DNA from: an uncultured Duodenibacillus sp.
GTDB lineage: Bacteria; Pseudomonadota; Gammaproteobacteria; Burkholderiales; Burkholderiaceae_F
DNA length: 64,000 nt
Reading direction: 5' to 3'
Assembly (NCBI GenBank): GCA_944390745.1
Contig: CALXQK010000016.1
Location: 1-64,000 of the forward strand
Below the pieces are notes generated by a model. The model searched no databases, was not told the origin of the DNA, and worked only from the letters and a program-made list of their open reading frames with translations. Made by a program: the position numbers and the translations under genes. The stretch's first letter is position 1. Each line of letters starts with the position of its first letter. Shown in pieces: positions 7,686 through 18,152 of the stretch.

Positions 7686-10559
7686 CTAGGCGAACTTGCG
7701 CGCCTCACCCGAACCAAAGAGGTTCGTGAGGCACCGTCCGCACAGATCCGGGTGCTCGGCATTCTCGCCCACGCTGCAGACGTAGTGCCAGCAGCGGGCG
7801 CACTTTCTGTGCGTGCTCGGGCGGGTCTTCACGACAAGCGAATCCTCCTCGCCTTCGCCCTCGGCCTTGATGAGGCTTGCGGCCGAGGTCATCATCACAA
7901 ACCGCAGCTCCTCGCCGAGGTTCTCGAGGTAATAAAAGAGCGCGCCGCCGGCGGTGATCTCGCACTCGGCCTGCAGGCTCGAACCCACCAGGCCCTGGCC
8001 GCGAAGCTCCTCGATCGACTTCAGAACCTGCGCGCGCGCCTCGCGGATGGCCGCCCACTTCCTGAGCAGCGTCTCGGCGTCGGCGACCTCGGGGATCACG
8101 TGGTTGACCTCGGTGAAGATCGTGCCCGTCTCGTTGGGGCTGAAGACCGCAAAGGCCTCCTCGGCCGTAAACGAGAGGATCGGGGCCATCAGGCGCAGGT
8201 AGCAGGCCGTGATGTGCCACAGCGCCGTCTGGGCGCTTCGCCGGGCAAGGCCGTCGGTCTTCGTCGTGTAGAGCCGGTCCTTGAGGATGTCAAGGTAGAA
8301 GCTTCCGAGGTCTTCGCTCGCGAAGGTCATCAGAAGGCTCGTCACCATGTGGAACTGGCAGCTCTGCTCGTACTTGAGAACCTGATCCTGCAGCTGGTCG
8401 GCGCGGGCGAGCGCCCAGCGGTCAAGCTCGAGCATCTCGCCCACCGGCACGGCGTCCTTCTTGATGTCGAAGTCGCTCGTGTTGGCAAGCAGAAAGCGCA
8501 GCGTGTTGCGAATGCGCCGGTAGCTGTCGACCACGCGCTTGATGATCGTCGGGCCGATGCGCAGCTCGCTCGTATAGTCGGTCGAGGCGACCCACAGGCG
8601 GCAGATCTCGGCGCCGTACTTGCTGCAGATCTCCTCGGGGCTCACCGTGTTGCCCTTGGACTTGCTCATCTTCTCGCCCTTTTCGTCGACGAGGAAGCCG
8701 TGCGTGAGCAGCGCGTCGTAGGGCGGGCGGCCGTCGAGCATCGTGCCTGTCAGCAGCGACGAGTGGAACCACCCGCGGTGCTGGTCGCTGCCCTCAAGGT
8801 AGAGGTCGGCGGGCCAGCGCTGGTCGCCGGCGTGGCTGCCGCGCATCACCGTGTAGTGGGTGACGCCCGAGTCAAACCATACGTCGAGAATGTCGCTGGA
8901 CTTGTCGTAGAGGTCGAGCTCCTCGGGGGCGAGGAATTCCTCGGGCCTGGCGCGCACCCAGGCTTCAACGCCCTCCTTCTCAACGCGCCTGGCGACCTCC
9001 TCCATGATCTCAAGCGTGCGCGGATGCAGCTGCTGGGTCTGCTTGTTGATGAAGAAGGGCAGCGGCACGCCCCAGTTTCTCTGGCGCGAGATGCACCAGT
9101 CGGGGCGGTTGGCGATCATGGCGTGCAGGCGGTTGTAGCCCCATTCCGGGAAGAAGCGCGTGTGGTCGACCCCGCGCAGGGCGGCCTCGCGCAGGCTTTC
9201 GGGCTGCGCGGGCAGTCCGAGCACGCTTCTGGTGTCCTCGTCCGGGGCGTCCATGCGCACGAACCACTGCGCCGTGGCGCGGTAGATGAGCGGCGTCTTG
9301 TGGCGCCAGCAGTGCATGTAGCTGTGCACCATCTTGTCGCACGAGTAGAGGCTGCCGGCAACGCGCATCGCGTCGCAGATCTTGGGCTGGGCCTTCCAGA
9401 TCATCATGCCGCCGAAGAGCGGCAGCCAGTCGGCGTACACGCCGTTGCCCTGAACGGGATTGAGGATGTCGTCGTTGGTCATCCCGTTGGCCTTGCAGCT
9501 GTTAAAGTCGTCCACGCCGTAGGCCGGGGCCGAGTGCACGATGCCGGTGCCGGCCGAGACGTCGACGTACTCGGCAAGGAACACGGGCGAGAAGCGCTTG
9601 TAGCCCGGGTCAAGGTCGGCAAGCGGATGCCAGAAGCGGATGTGGTCGAACTCCCGGCCCTTGGCCGTTGCAACAATGCGGCCGGTGAAGTTGTAGCGCT
9701 TCAGGCACTCCTCCACGAGGCTCTCGACCAGGATCAGATAGCGGTCGCCGCAGTCAACGAGCGCGTAGTCGAGATCAGGGTGCATGTTGAGCGCCTGGTT
9801 GGCCGGAATCGTCCAGGGCGTCGTGGTCCAGATCACCGCGTAGCAGGGCTTGTCGATCGCAGCGGCCATGAAGGCCTCGACCTTCGGGCGGTCCTCGTCG
9901 GAGAGCCTGAAGGCGACATCGATGGCGTAGCTCTCGGCGTCCTTGTACTCGACCTCGGCCTCGGCAAGCGCCGAGCAGCAGTCAAAGCACCAGTTCACGG
10001 GCTTGAGGCCGCGGTAGACGTAGCCCTTCTCGACGATCTTTGCAAGGGCGCGGATTTCCTGCGCCTCATTGATGAAATTCTTGGTGAGATAGGGGTTCTC
10101 CCAGTCGCCGAGCACGCCCAGACGCTTGAAGCCCTCCTTCTGGCGGGCGACCTGCTCGTCGGCGTAGGCGCGGGCGCGGGCGATGACCTCCTCCTTGGGA
10201 AGGCCCTTGCCGTACTTCTTCTCGATCTGGATCTCGATGGGCATGCCGTGGCAGTCCCAGCCCGGAACATAGGGGACGTCGTAGCCCGCAAGAAGCTTCG
10301 TCTTGTTGATGATGTCCTTGAGAATCTTGTTCAAGGCGTGGCCCATGTGAATGTCGCCGTTGGCGTAGGGCGGGCCGTCGTGCAGCACGAACTGGCGCGC
10401 GCCCTTGCGGGCCTTGCGAATGACGTGGTAGATGTCCTTCTCCTCCCACTGCTTGACCCATACGGGTTCGCGGCGGGGCAGGTCGCCGCGCATCGGGAAG
10501 GTGGTTTCGGGAAGATTCAAAGGATATTTCGCCGGTTTGGCGGCATCATTTTTTGACAT
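7686..10559 (-). CDS. ileS: Isoleucyl-tRNA synthetase
   Basis: Charges tRNA-Ile with isoleucine. The 957-residue protein has the class I signatures [11 protein letters not shown] (HIGH motif, about residue 60) and EKMSKSKGN (KMSKS, about residue 625), the editing domain between them ([28 protein letters not shown]), the anticodon-binding domain, and a C-terminal zinc finger with CARCWHYV and LCGRC. It is the bacterial type with zinc ribbon. ATG 10559 is used because [19 protein letters not shown] is the normal start and GGAG lies upstream; the frame is open for another 42 codons. It precedes lspA in one operon. Confidence 0.98.
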   Translation of the reverse strand: MSKNDAAKPAKYPLNLPETTFPMRGDLPRREPVWVKQWEEKDIYHVIRKARKGARQFVLHDGPPYANGDIHMGHALNKILKDIINKTKLLAGYDVPYVPGWDCHGMPIEIQIEKKYGKGLPKEEVIARARAYADEQVARQKEGFKRLGVLGDWENPYLTKNFINEAQEIRALAKIVEKGYVYRGLKPVNWCFDCCSALAEAEVEYKDAESYAIDVAFRLSDEDRPKVEAFMAAAIDKPCYAVIWTTTPWTIPANQALNMHPDLDYALVDCGDRYLILVESLVEECLKRYNFTGRIVATAKGREFDHIRFWHPLADLDPGYKRFSPVFLAEYVDVSAGTGIVHSAPAYGVDDFNSCKANGMTNDDILNPVQGNGVYADWLPLFGGMMIWKAQPKICDAMRVAGSLYSCDKMVHSYMHCWRHKTPLIYRATAQWFVRMDAPDEDTRSVLGLPAQPESLREAALRGVDHTRFFPEWGYNRLHAMIANRPDWCISRQRNWGVPLPFFINKQTQQLHPRTLEIMEEVARRVEKEGVEAWVRARPEEFLAPEELDLYDKSSDILDVWFDSGVTHYTVMRGSHAGDQRWPADLYLEGSDQHRGWFHSSLLTGTMLDGRPPYDALLTHGFLVDEKGEKMSKSKGNTVSPEEICSKYGAEICRLWVASTDYTSELRIGPTIIKRVVDSYRRIRNTLRFLLANTSDFDIKKDAVPVGEMLELDRWALARADQLQDQVLKYEQSCQFHMVTSLLMTFASEDLGSFYLDILKDRLYTTKTDGLARRSAQTALWHITACYLRLMAPILSFTAEEAFAVFSPNETGTIFTEVNHVIPEVADAETLLRKWAAIREARAQVLKSIEELRGQGLVGSSLQAECEITAGGALFYYLENLGEELRFVMMTSAASLIKAEGEGEEDSLVVKTRPSTHRKCARCWHYVCSVGENAEHPDLCGRCLTNLFGSGEARKFA

Positions 10560-10780
10560 GGATTCTCCAGGCCCCCTCGGGCTCTTCTGAAGTGCGGTTG
10601 AAAAAAACTTGGCGGCCTTGCAAAAAAAGGACACGGGCAGGCAGCGGCGGCTCGCCAGGGAAGGGCCGCGCCGGAGACCGCGCAAGGCGCGCGAGCGTTC
10701 GAGTTTACAACGGAGTCAGGGGCCTTGTCACGGGAAGGCGCCGCAGGCGTGAGGGGCGGGGAGAGGCTTTTGGGCGGCTT

Positions 10781-11010
10781 TCAGTCGACAAGCCGGTAGC
10801 CGATGCCGATTTCGGTGATGATGTAGCGCGGCTGGATCGGATCGGGATCGATCTTGTTGCGCAGCTTCTGGATGTAGATGCGCAGATAGTGCGTGTGGCC
10901 CGAGGCGGCCATGCCCCAGACGTCGCTCAGAAGCTTTTGGTGCGTAAGCAGTTTTCCGCGGTGCGTGAGAAGCACGCTCAGAAGTCGCCACTCGATTTTG
11001 GTGATGAACT
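10781..11010 (-). pseudogene. Truncated KdpE-type response regulator (DNA-binding domain only)
   Basis: About 75 codons encode the C-terminal winged-helix domain of an OmpR/KdpE response regulator: ITKIEWRLLSVLLTHRGKLL, then LLSDVWG, THYLRIYIQKLRNKIDPDP and ITEIGIGYRLVD. The receiver domain and the start are missing. The coding match breaks off exactly where the 18-bp inverted repeat at 11005-11047 begins, and ribF follows directly. No kdpD or kdpFABC genes are nearby. A GTG (10975) could allow translation of a 64-residue stub, but I see no ribosome site. It looks like debris left after a rearrangement between ribF and ileS, which are normally adjacent. Confidence 0.8.
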
Positions 11011-11047
11011 GTCCCCAGAAAGCGAGACACTTTCTGGGGACAGTTCA
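11005..11047. repeat. 18-bp perfect inverted repeat at the kdpE break point
   Basis: TGAACTGTCCCCAGAAAG (11005-11022) and CTTTCTGGGGACAGTTCA (11030-11047) are exact reverse complements with a 7-base spacer. The element overlaps the point where homology of the kdpE remnant ends. It resembles two facing insertion-sequence ends or a REP-like hairpin. I did not see a second copy in the window. Confidence 0.85.
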
Positions 11048-11081
11048 GTTCAGCCGGCTTTCTCGCCTGAGCAAGGCGGGG

Positions 11082-12026
11082 TCAAAACCCCAGAATCTCC
11101 CGAGCGCGGCGCGCGTCATCGGCGATGGCGGCCTTGAGCTCCTCGAGGGAGGAAAACTTCCGTTCGTCGCGCAGCTTTTGCACGATCTCGACTTCAACGA
11201 TGCGCCCGTAGGCGTCTCCCTCCCAGTCAAAGACGTTCGTCTCGAGAAGCCACTGCCGTCGATCGGTCACCGTGGGCTTGACGCCGAGGCTTGCAACGCC
11301 CCCGAGCACGCGGCCGTCAGCGGCTAGTCCCCTGACGCGCACGGCAAAGGAGCCCCGAAGCGCGCAGGCGGCGCTGCTGCCGGCCGGCGCAAAGCGGATG
11401 TTCAGGGTCGGGAAATCGAGCCTTCTGCCAAGCTCGGCGCCGTGAATGACGTGCCCGGTGATCGTGTAGGGGCGGCCGGTCATGCTGCGCACGGCCTCAA
11501 GGTCGCCGCGCTGCATCGCCTCACGGATTCGCGTGCTTGAGATCCGGTCGTCGTCAAAAAACACCAGGGGCGCTGCCTCGGCCTCGCACCCCGCGCGCTC
11601 GGCGCAGGCCTTGAGCGCGGCAAAGTCTCCCGCGCGGCCGGCTCCGAAGCGAAAGTTTTCGCCCACCGTCACCCAGCGGCAGGAGAGGCCGTCGCATAGG
11701 ATTTTCTGAACAAAATCATCAGGCTTCAGACTGCTGAGGTCTTGATTAAAGGCAAGGATATAGACGCGCTCTATTCCGCAGGCAAGAATGGCGTTTACCT
11801 TGTCGCGCAGCGTGCTCACGCGCACTAGCTCCGAGGCGCCGAAGAATTCCTTGGGATGCGGCTCAAAGGTCATGACGGCGCTCGCAATCCCGCGCGCCCT
11901 GGCCGCCTCGCAGACCATGGCAAGCAGCCGTTGATGGCCGCGGTGCACGCCGTCGAAGTTGCCGATTGCCAGAGCGCAGTCAATTTTTTCGGAAGGAGCG
12001 GGAAGTCCGCGAAAAACATGCCGCAT
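11082..12026 (-). CDS. ribF: Bifunctional riboflavin kinase / FMN adenylyltransferase
   Basis: Converts riboflavin to FMN and then to FAD. The N-terminal nucleotidyltransferase domain shows IGNFDGVHRGHQ (about residue 19), the GENFRFG segment (about 120) and ISSTRIREA (about 160). The C-terminal riboflavin kinase domain shows GHVIHGAELGRRLDFPTLNI and the late LRDERKF motif. At 314 residues it is full length. ATG 12026 is chosen; the frame stays open for 31 more codons with no protein-like content. Normally ribF abuts ileS in this lineage; here the kdpE remnant separates them. A TATAAT sequence (minus strand, 12093-12098) lies 67 bases upstream. Confidence 0.96.
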   Translation of the reverse strand: MRHVFRGLPAPSEKIDCALAIGNFDGVHRGHQRLLAMVCEAARARGIASAVMTFEPHPKEFFGASELVRVSTLRDKVNAILACGIERVYILAFNQDLSSLKPDDFVQKILCDGLSCRWVTVGENFRFGAGRAGDFAALKACAERAGCEAEAAPLVFFDDDRISSTRIREAMQRGDLEAVRSMTGRPYTITGHVIHGAELGRRLDFPTLNIRFAPAGSSAACALRGSFAVRVRGLAADGRVLGGVASLGVKPTVTDRRQWLLETNVFDWEGDAYGRIVEVEIVQKLRDERKFSSLEELKAAIADDARRAREILGF

Positions 12027-12406
12027 GCCGGATGTGCCTGAGGGGGTGGTGGAATTGCTAAAAAGTCCTGCGTCCTTGCGGGGCAGGCCACGATTATAAG
12101 TGCACGCCCGGCGCGGCACGCTGACCCCGGCCGTCTTTCCGGAAGCCGCCAGGCTTTTGCATGGTCAGGGGCCTCACGATCCAATCCATGACCATCCTGC
12201 GTTCGTATTTATAAGGACTTTGCATCAATTGCGCACCCGCATTCTGTAAATGCACAAAACGCACACGGTTTTGAGAAAAACAAAGCGACGTGCGGCAGCC
12301 CTGATTCGTATGCTGACTTCAACACCGTCGGATCAACCCGATTCGCCGGGCCGGCGAGGCCGCACGGCTTTCGGTCAATCAATTCCTGCGTCTGGGGAGG
12401 GCATGC
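12027..12406. other. Divergent intergenic region between ribF and the SUMF-flavodoxin genes
   Basis: 380 bases without a supportable gene. On the minus strand TATAAT (12093-12098) is a likely -10 box for ribF, though no good -35 box is visible. On the plus strand only weak promoter-like hexamers are seen (TTGCAT near 12220 with TGTAAA about 19 bases further on). A strong ribosome site, GGGGAGGG, ends six bases before ATG 12407. Confidence 0.5.
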
Positions 12407-13843
12407 ATGAATCAGGCAAATTGCAAGGAATGGACCTGCTCGATGGTGGCGGGGCGCGCGGCTGCGGCCCTGACTCTGGCGCTTGCATTGAGCGCGGCAG
12501 CGCACGCTGCGCCCGCGCAGTCCGTCGATGACGGCCTTGTTTATCTTGAGGGCGGCACTGTCTGGATCGGCAGTCCTCAGTCCGAGCGGCAGCGCGGCTC
12601 AGACGAGGTGCGCCACCAGGTGAGAATTGATCCCTTCTACATTGATCCCCGTGAGGTGACGCAGGCCGACTATCAGGCCGTGACCGGAACGAACCCATGC
12701 GGCTTCAGGGGCTGCAAGCTCCCCGTTGAGCGCGTCACGTGGCTTGAGGCTGTTCAATACTGCAATGCCCTGAGCCTCAGAAGGGGGCTCACGCCCGTCT
12801 ACACCATCTCGGGCGAGGCGGTTTTCTGGAACCGGGCCGCCGACGGCTACCGGCTTCTGACCGAGGCTGAGTGGGAATACGCCGCCCGCGCCGGCACGAG
12901 CACGCCCTTCAACGTGGGCGAGCGCGTCGACAACAGTCAGATCAACTTTCAGGGCAGCTATCCGTACCTCATTGAGGAAAACTACGTCGTCGAGCGCGAT
13001 CCCACCGTGCGCACGAGCCGCAACCGCGGCCGCACGATCCCGACGGGAAGCCTGCCGCCCAATGCCTTCGGGCTCTACGACATGCACGGCAACGTCTCCG
13101 AGTGGGTCTTTGACTATTACGGGCCCTACGACCTCAAGGGCTTGAGTAATCCCGCGGGTCCCGCATCAGGAGCGCTTCGCGTCAACCGCGGCGGCGCCTA
13201 CAACGACTTCGGCAAGCACCTCAGAAGCGCCTGCCGCTCGGCTATGAACCCCATCGAGCGCGACCACAACCTCGGCTTTCGCATCGGCCGCAATGCCGTC
13301 GCCGGCACGGGTGAGGTGCGCACCGCCGCGCCGCGGCGCATCTCCATGCCCGGGCATCCGCGCATTGCCACGGTGTTCTATTCCTATTCAGGCAATACGC
13401 GCGACGCTGCGCAACTGATCGCGGAAAAGACCGGATCCAAACTTTTTGAAGTCGTGATGAAGGAGCCCTACTGGGGCGAAATCTATGAGGTCACGCAAAA
13501 GGACATGAATTCCGGCGCGCGGCCGGCACTGACCCCCACCGTCCCTGACCTAGGCGACTACGACGTGATCCTTCTGGGCTATCCCACCTGGTGGGCCACG
13601 GTGCCGCCGCCCATGCTCTCGCTTCTTGAAAGCCGCGATCTCGCGGGCAAGATCGTCATCCCCTTCAGCAGCTACGGGGGCACCGAGTTCGGAGACAGCC
13701 TCTCGGACCTGGCAAAGGCAATTCCCGAGGCCTATGTGGGTCAGGGGCTTGAGTTCTACTACTCGGGAGGCAGAAGGCTCGAGGAGCGCATCGATCAGTG
13801 GCTCAAAATCAACGGCGTTCCCGCCGGGAGGAAAGACTCATGA
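12407..13843 (+). CDS. Exported SUMF (FGE-like) / flavodoxin fusion protein, copy 1
   Basis: A 478-residue two-domain protein. An Ala/Leu-rich Sec signal peptide (about residues 13-37) is followed by a formylglycine-generating-enzyme/SUMF domain (about 43-306: GGTVWIGSPQSERQR, YRLLTEAEWEYAARAG, NAFGLYDMHGNVSEWVFDYY, GFRIGR). A flavodoxin domain follows (about 318-470) with the FMN-phosphate loop YSYSGNT (325-331), GYPTWWATVPPPM and PFSSYGGTEFGDSL. In the SUMF part the paired copper-binding cysteines of true sulfatase-activating enzymes are not in place; only one nearby Cys (about 276) remains. Formylglycine formation is therefore unlikely and redox or binding roles are more plausible. Start ATG 12407 has an excellent ribosome site. 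It overlaps copy 2 by ATGA. Confidence 0.88.
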   Translation: MNQANCKEWTCSMVAGRAAAALTLALALSAAAHAAPAQSVDDGLVYLEGGTVWIGSPQSERQRGSDEVRHQVRIDPFYIDPREVTQADYQAVTGTNPCGFRGCKLPVERVTWLEAVQYCNALSLRRGLTPVYTISGEAVFWNRAADGYRLLTEAEWEYAARAGTSTPFNVGERVDNSQINFQGSYPYLIEENYVVERDPTVRTSRNRGRTIPTGSLPPNAFGLYDMHGNVSEWVFDYYGPYDLKGLSNPAGPASGALRVNRGGAYNDFGKHLRSACRSAMNPIERDHNLGFRIGRNAVAGTGEVRTAAPRRISMPGHPRIATVFYSYSGNTRDAAQLIAEKTGSKLFEVVMKEPYWGEIYEVTQKDMNSGARPALTPTVPDLGDYDVILLGYPTWWATVPPPMLSLLESRDLAGKIVIPFSSYGGTEFGDSLSDLAKAIPEAYVGQGLEFYYSGGRRLEERIDQWLKINGVPAGRKDS

Positions 13844-15306
13844 CGTTTCGAGAATCCCTTGCCCCGGCCGGGGCTTCACGGCGCCGGGCGATCCTCGGCC
13901 TTTCGCTTGCCGCAGCAGCTGCGGGCCTCTCACAGGGCGCGCCCTTCCTGATGCGGCAGGCCCTGGCCCAGACGCGCGCAGCCTCCGACGGCTTCATTGC
14001 GCTGCCGGGCGGCGTTTTTCAAATGGGCAGTCCTCAAACCGAGCGCCAGCGCGAGGGCGACGAGGTTCGTCATGCCGTGCGCGTAAGTCCCTTCTTTGTC
14101 GATCCCTTCGAGGTGCGGCAGTCCGACTACGAGGCGCTCATGGGGAAGAACCCCAGCGTGCGCAAGGGCGCCGACCTTCCCGTTGAAAACGTCTCCTGGC
14201 TTGACGCGGTGGCCTATTGCAACGCCCTGAGCCTCAAGAGGGGGCTCACGCCCGCCTACGCCGTCACCGGCGAGGCGGTTGCATGGCATCGGTTGGCCGA
14301 CGGCTACCGGCTTCTCACCGAGGCCGAGTGGGAGTACGCAGCCCGCGCCGGGCGCGAGACGATCTTTGTGACGGGCTCGCAGACCGACCCCGAGCAGCTC
14401 AACTATCAAGGAAGCTACCCCTACGGGATGGAGGAAAACTACGTCGTCACGCGCGACCCCTCGGTGCGCCCCGGGCGCAACCGCGGCCGCACGGTCGCCG
14501 TCGACGAGCTCGCCGCCAACGCCTTCGGGCTCTATAACATCACGGGCAACGTATCCGAGTGGGGCTTTGACTACTACGGCGCCTACGCAGTCCAGTCCGA
14601 CGGCTCGCCCGTCGTCGATCCCGCAGGTCCCGCCGAGGGCGCCCTGCGCGTTGCCCGCGGCGGCGCGTTCAATGACTTCGGCAAGCACCTGAGGCTTGCG
14701 TACCGCTCGGCCTGCAACCCGGCCGTGGGCAACCGCAACCAGGGATTTCGCATTGCCAGAGGCGCCGTTGCGGGCGCTGCCGACATCGTCACGCAGGCGC
14801 CGCGGCGCGTCCCGATGCCTGCTGCCCCGAAGCTCTTTCTTGCCTATTTCTCGTACTCGGGCAACACGGCCGGCGCCGCGCGGATGCTTTGTCAAAAGCT
14901 TCGCGTCAATCCCTTTGAGATCGTCATGCAAGAGCCCTACGAGGGTGAAATCTATGAGGTCTCGCGGCGCGACATGAATGCCGGCGTGCTGCCGCCCCTG
15001 CAGGGCGTCCCGCAGAGCCTGCAGGAGGCCGACGTCGTGCTTCTGGGCTATCCCACATGGTGGGCCACGGTGCCGCCGCCGGTGCTCGCCTTCCTGCATG
15101 CCCACGACTTCAGCGGCAAGATCATTCTGCCCTTCAGCAGCCACGGCAGCACGGACTTCGGCGAGAGCCTCTCGGTTCTGGCAAAGACCGTCCCGGGCGC
15201 CTGGGTGGGCGCGGGCCTTGAGTTTTACTACTCGGGCGGCAGACGGCTTGAGCAGCGCATGGACGAATGGCTTGCGCAAAGCGGTCTGGCCGTGCGCGTG
15301 CGGTGA
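13840..15306 (+). CDS. Exported SUMF (FGE-like) / flavodoxin fusion protein, copy 2 (Tat signal)
   Basis: A 488-residue paralogue of the preceding gene with the same domain order, roughly 60 percent alike by eye. Its N-terminus differs: SRRRAILGLSLAAAAAGL looks like a twin-arginine signal, whereas copy 1 looks Sec-type. Tat export would fit a protein that folds around FMN before crossing the membrane. The SUMF domain runs to about residue 315 and the flavodoxin domain has YFSYSGNTAGAA, LLGYPTWWATVPPPVL and PFSSHGSTDFGESL. The SUMF cysteine pair is absent here too. The start ATG 13840 overlaps the stop of copy 1, implying translational coupling and possibly a heteromer. Confidence 0.88.
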   Translation: MTFRESLAPAGASRRRAILGLSLAAAAAGLSQGAPFLMRQALAQTRAASDGFIALPGGVFQMGSPQTERQREGDEVRHAVRVSPFFVDPFEVRQSDYEALMGKNPSVRKGADLPVENVSWLDAVAYCNALSLKRGLTPAYAVTGEAVAWHRLADGYRLLTEAEWEYAARAGRETIFVTGSQTDPEQLNYQGSYPYGMEENYVVTRDPSVRPGRNRGRTVAVDELAANAFGLYNITGNVSEWGFDYYGAYAVQSDGSPVVDPAGPAEGALRVARGGAFNDFGKHLRLAYRSACNPAVGNRNQGFRIARGAVAGAADIVTQAPRRVPMPAAPKLFLAYFSYSGNTAGAARMLCQKLRVNPFEIVMQEPYEGEIYEVSRRDMNAGVLPPLQGVPQSLQEADVVLLGYPTWWATVPPPVLAFLHAHDFSGKIILPFSSHGSTDFGESLSVLAKTVPGAWVGAGLEFYYSGGRRLEQRMDEWLAQSGLAVRVR

Positions 15307-15334
15307 TCTCGAACATGGAGCTCAGCCTGAAGCC

Positions 15335-16132
15335 ATGACGCGCAAATCCATTTTGAAGATGCTCGTTGACGCGGGGATTCTTGCCCTGATGCTCGGGCTC
15401 ATCAGCTATCCGCTCACGCGCGGATTGTGGCGTCACGCCATGATGGGCTGCGGGTTTGCGTCGCTTGTTCTGATTCACCAGGCGCTCAACGGCTGGTGGT
15501 ACCGGGGGCTGCGGGAGGGGCGCTGGACATTGCGGCGCTTCGTCCAAAGCGCCGTCTCGCTCATCCTCGTTGCGGACGTCATCGTGCTCGTGACGAGCGC
15601 CGTGCTGCTTGCCGGCGAGGTCTTTTCCTTTGCCCGCTTTCCAATGACCAACTGGGCGCGCAGCCTGCACGTGACGGCCACGGCCTGGGCCCTGGTTCTG
15701 GCAAGCCTGCACCTGGGCATGCACGGCGACGCCTTCTGGCAGAGGTTTCGGACGCTTTTCGGCGTCTACGCGCGCTGCTTCATGTTCACTGGCATGCTGA
15801 TCGGGGCGGCCTGCTTCGTGCAAAGCGAAATGATCTGGGACCTGATGCACGAGGACGAGATGAAGCTGCTGCCTGAGACGTTTTATGAGTTCACCGGGCA
15901 GCGGCTCGGCATCGTAATGCTCTTTTGCATTGCCGGACGATTTCTGACGCAGTGGTTTCAGGCGCGTTCGCGCAGGCTTCGAGCCGGCCGGCGCAGGGCT
16001 GCGCCCGCGGCAGCTCCCGTGCACCGAACGGCCGCTTCCCGAAGCGGGCCTGAGCAGAGTGCCGCGCACGATCTCACGCTTGAGGATTTTCTGTGCGCAC
16101 AGGGGCACCCGGCGGCAAAAAAACCGCCCTGA
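15335..16132 (+). CDS. DUF4405-type polytopic membrane protein
   Basis: A 265-residue integral membrane protein with about six hydrophobic segments. Histidines sit in or near helices (RHAMMGCGFASLVLIHQAL, HVTATAWALVLASLHLGMH), the pattern of cytochrome-b-like DUF4405 proteins, so haem binding is plausible but not proven. The last 60 residues are a basic, Ala/Arg-rich cytoplasmic tail. It begins 28 bases after the second fusion gene and is probably in the same operon, which suggests it passes electrons between the quinone pool and the periplasmic flavodoxin domains. Start ATG 15335; longer upstream frame is a shadow of the fusion gene. Confidence 0.8.
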   Translation: MTRKSILKMLVDAGILALMLGLISYPLTRGLWRHAMMGCGFASLVLIHQALNGWWYRGLREGRWTLRRFVQSAVSLILVADVIVLVTSAVLLAGEVFSFARFPMTNWARSLHVTATAWALVLASLHLGMHGDAFWQRFRTLFGVYARCFMFTGMLIGAACFVQSEMIWDLMHEDEMKLLPETFYEFTGQRLGIVMLFCIAGRFLTQWFQARSRRLRAGRRRAAPAAAPVHRTAASRSGPEQSAAHDLTLEDFLCAQGHPAAKKPP

Positions 16133-16173
16133 GCAAGGCCCGGGACGGGAGGAGGGGAAAGGACTGAAGATTT

Positions 16174-16198
16174 CACCCGCAGGCGCCGCCTGCGGGTG
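16174..16198. terminator. Bidirectional stem-loop between convergent genes
   Basis: CACCCGCAGGC (16174-16184) and GCCTGCGGGTG (16188-16198) form a perfect 11-bp stem with a 3-base loop, midway between the DUF4405 gene (plus) and the aldo/keto reductase (minus). Flanking T tracts are weak (TTTCG on plus). Confidence 0.65.
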
Positions 16199-16206
16199 AT
16201 TTCGTC

Positions 16207-17382
<1,176 letters not shown>

Positions 17383-17452
17383 CTAGAATACGCGCATAGG
17401 GAAATTGAGAGGGGACGCAGTCCTGATTCTCAAAAGCACGACCAATCCGAAA

Positions 17453-17482
17453 GCGGCTGCAATTGAGCCGCCTTTTTCTTTT
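17453..17482 (+). promoter_or_regulatory. Terminator-like hairpin in the purN leader
   Basis: GCGGCT (17453-17458) pairs with AGCCGC (17466-17471) across a 7-base loop and is followed by CTTTTTCTTTTT, ending only a few bases before ATG 17488. This has the form of an intrinsic terminator placed immediately in front of purN, and no Shine-Dalgarno sequence is visible between it and the start codon. Confidence 0.6.
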
Positions 17483-17487
17483 TCGCC

Positions 17488-18141
17488 ATGAAAAACATCG
17501 TCGTCTTGATTTCGGGCCGGGGCTCGAACTTTGTTTCCATTGCCGAGGCGGCCCGCCGTGAGAACTGGGCTGCCGAGGGCATTGAGATTTCCTGCGTGAT
17601 CAGCAATCGTCCCGGCGCAGCGGGGCTTGAGCGCGCCCGCGAGATGGGCATCGCCGCCGAAGTCGTCGACCACAAGCTCTACGAAACCCGCGAGCGCTTT
17701 GAAGACGCGCTCATGGAGATCATCGACCGGCACAATCCGGCCGTCATCGTTCTTGCGGGCTTCATGCGCGTGCTCACCGATCATTTCGTGAGCCGCTATC
17801 CCGGAAAAATTCTCAACATCCATCCTGCGCTGCTGCCGCTCTTCAAGGGGCTCGACACCCACGCCCGGGCCATTGCCGCCGGGGTTCGGGTGCACGGCTG
17901 CACGGTGCACTTCGTTAGCCCCGAGCTCGACTCGGGCGCCATCATCGGCCAGGCCGTCGTTCCGGTGCTGCCCTCCGACGACCCCGACACGCTTGCCCAC
18001 CGCGGGCTCAGGCTGGAGCACGTGCTTTACCCGCGCGCCGTGCACTCCGTCGCCAACGGCACCGTGCGCCTCATCGACGGACGCGCCGTGATGGACGATC
18101 TGACTGCGCTGTCGCTCACCCTGATGGACAACCACGCGTAA
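17488..18141 (+). CDS. purN: Phosphoribosylglycinamide formyltransferase
   Basis: Transfers a formyl group from 10-formyltetrahydrofolate to GAR in the third step of purine synthesis. The 217-residue protein shows the phosphate loop ISGRGSNF (about residues 8-15), the folate-site block LNIHPALLPLFKGLDTH (catalytic His, about 110) and HFVSPELDSGAIIGQ (catalytic Asp, about 147). The start is unambiguous from the family (MKNIVVLISGRGSN) although it has no ribosome site and a terminator-like hairpin directly upstream. The next gene, an RNA methyltransferase, begins 11 bases after the stop. Confidence 0.96.
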   Translation: MKNIVVLISGRGSNFVSIAEAARRENWAAEGIEISCVISNRPGAAGLERAREMGIAAEVVDHKLYETRERFEDALMEIIDRHNPAVIVLAGFMRVLTDHFVSRYPGKILNIHPALLPLFKGLDTHARAIAAGVRVHGCTVHFVSPELDSGAIIGQAVVPVLPSDDPDTLAHRGLRLEHVLYPRAVHSVANGTVRLIDGRAVMDDLTALSLTLMDNHA

Positions 18142-18152
18142 CTGGATTTGTC

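Noticed and set aside
7752..10556. 934-codon open frame opposite ileS
   Set aside because: It mirrors ileS on the other strand; it lacks domains and arises from the strong third-position GC bias of the real gene.
12407..15306. Annotating the SUMF domains as sulfatase-activating formylglycine enzymes
   Set aside because: The copper-binding cysteine pair is not present at the expected place, and no sulfatase gene is nearby.
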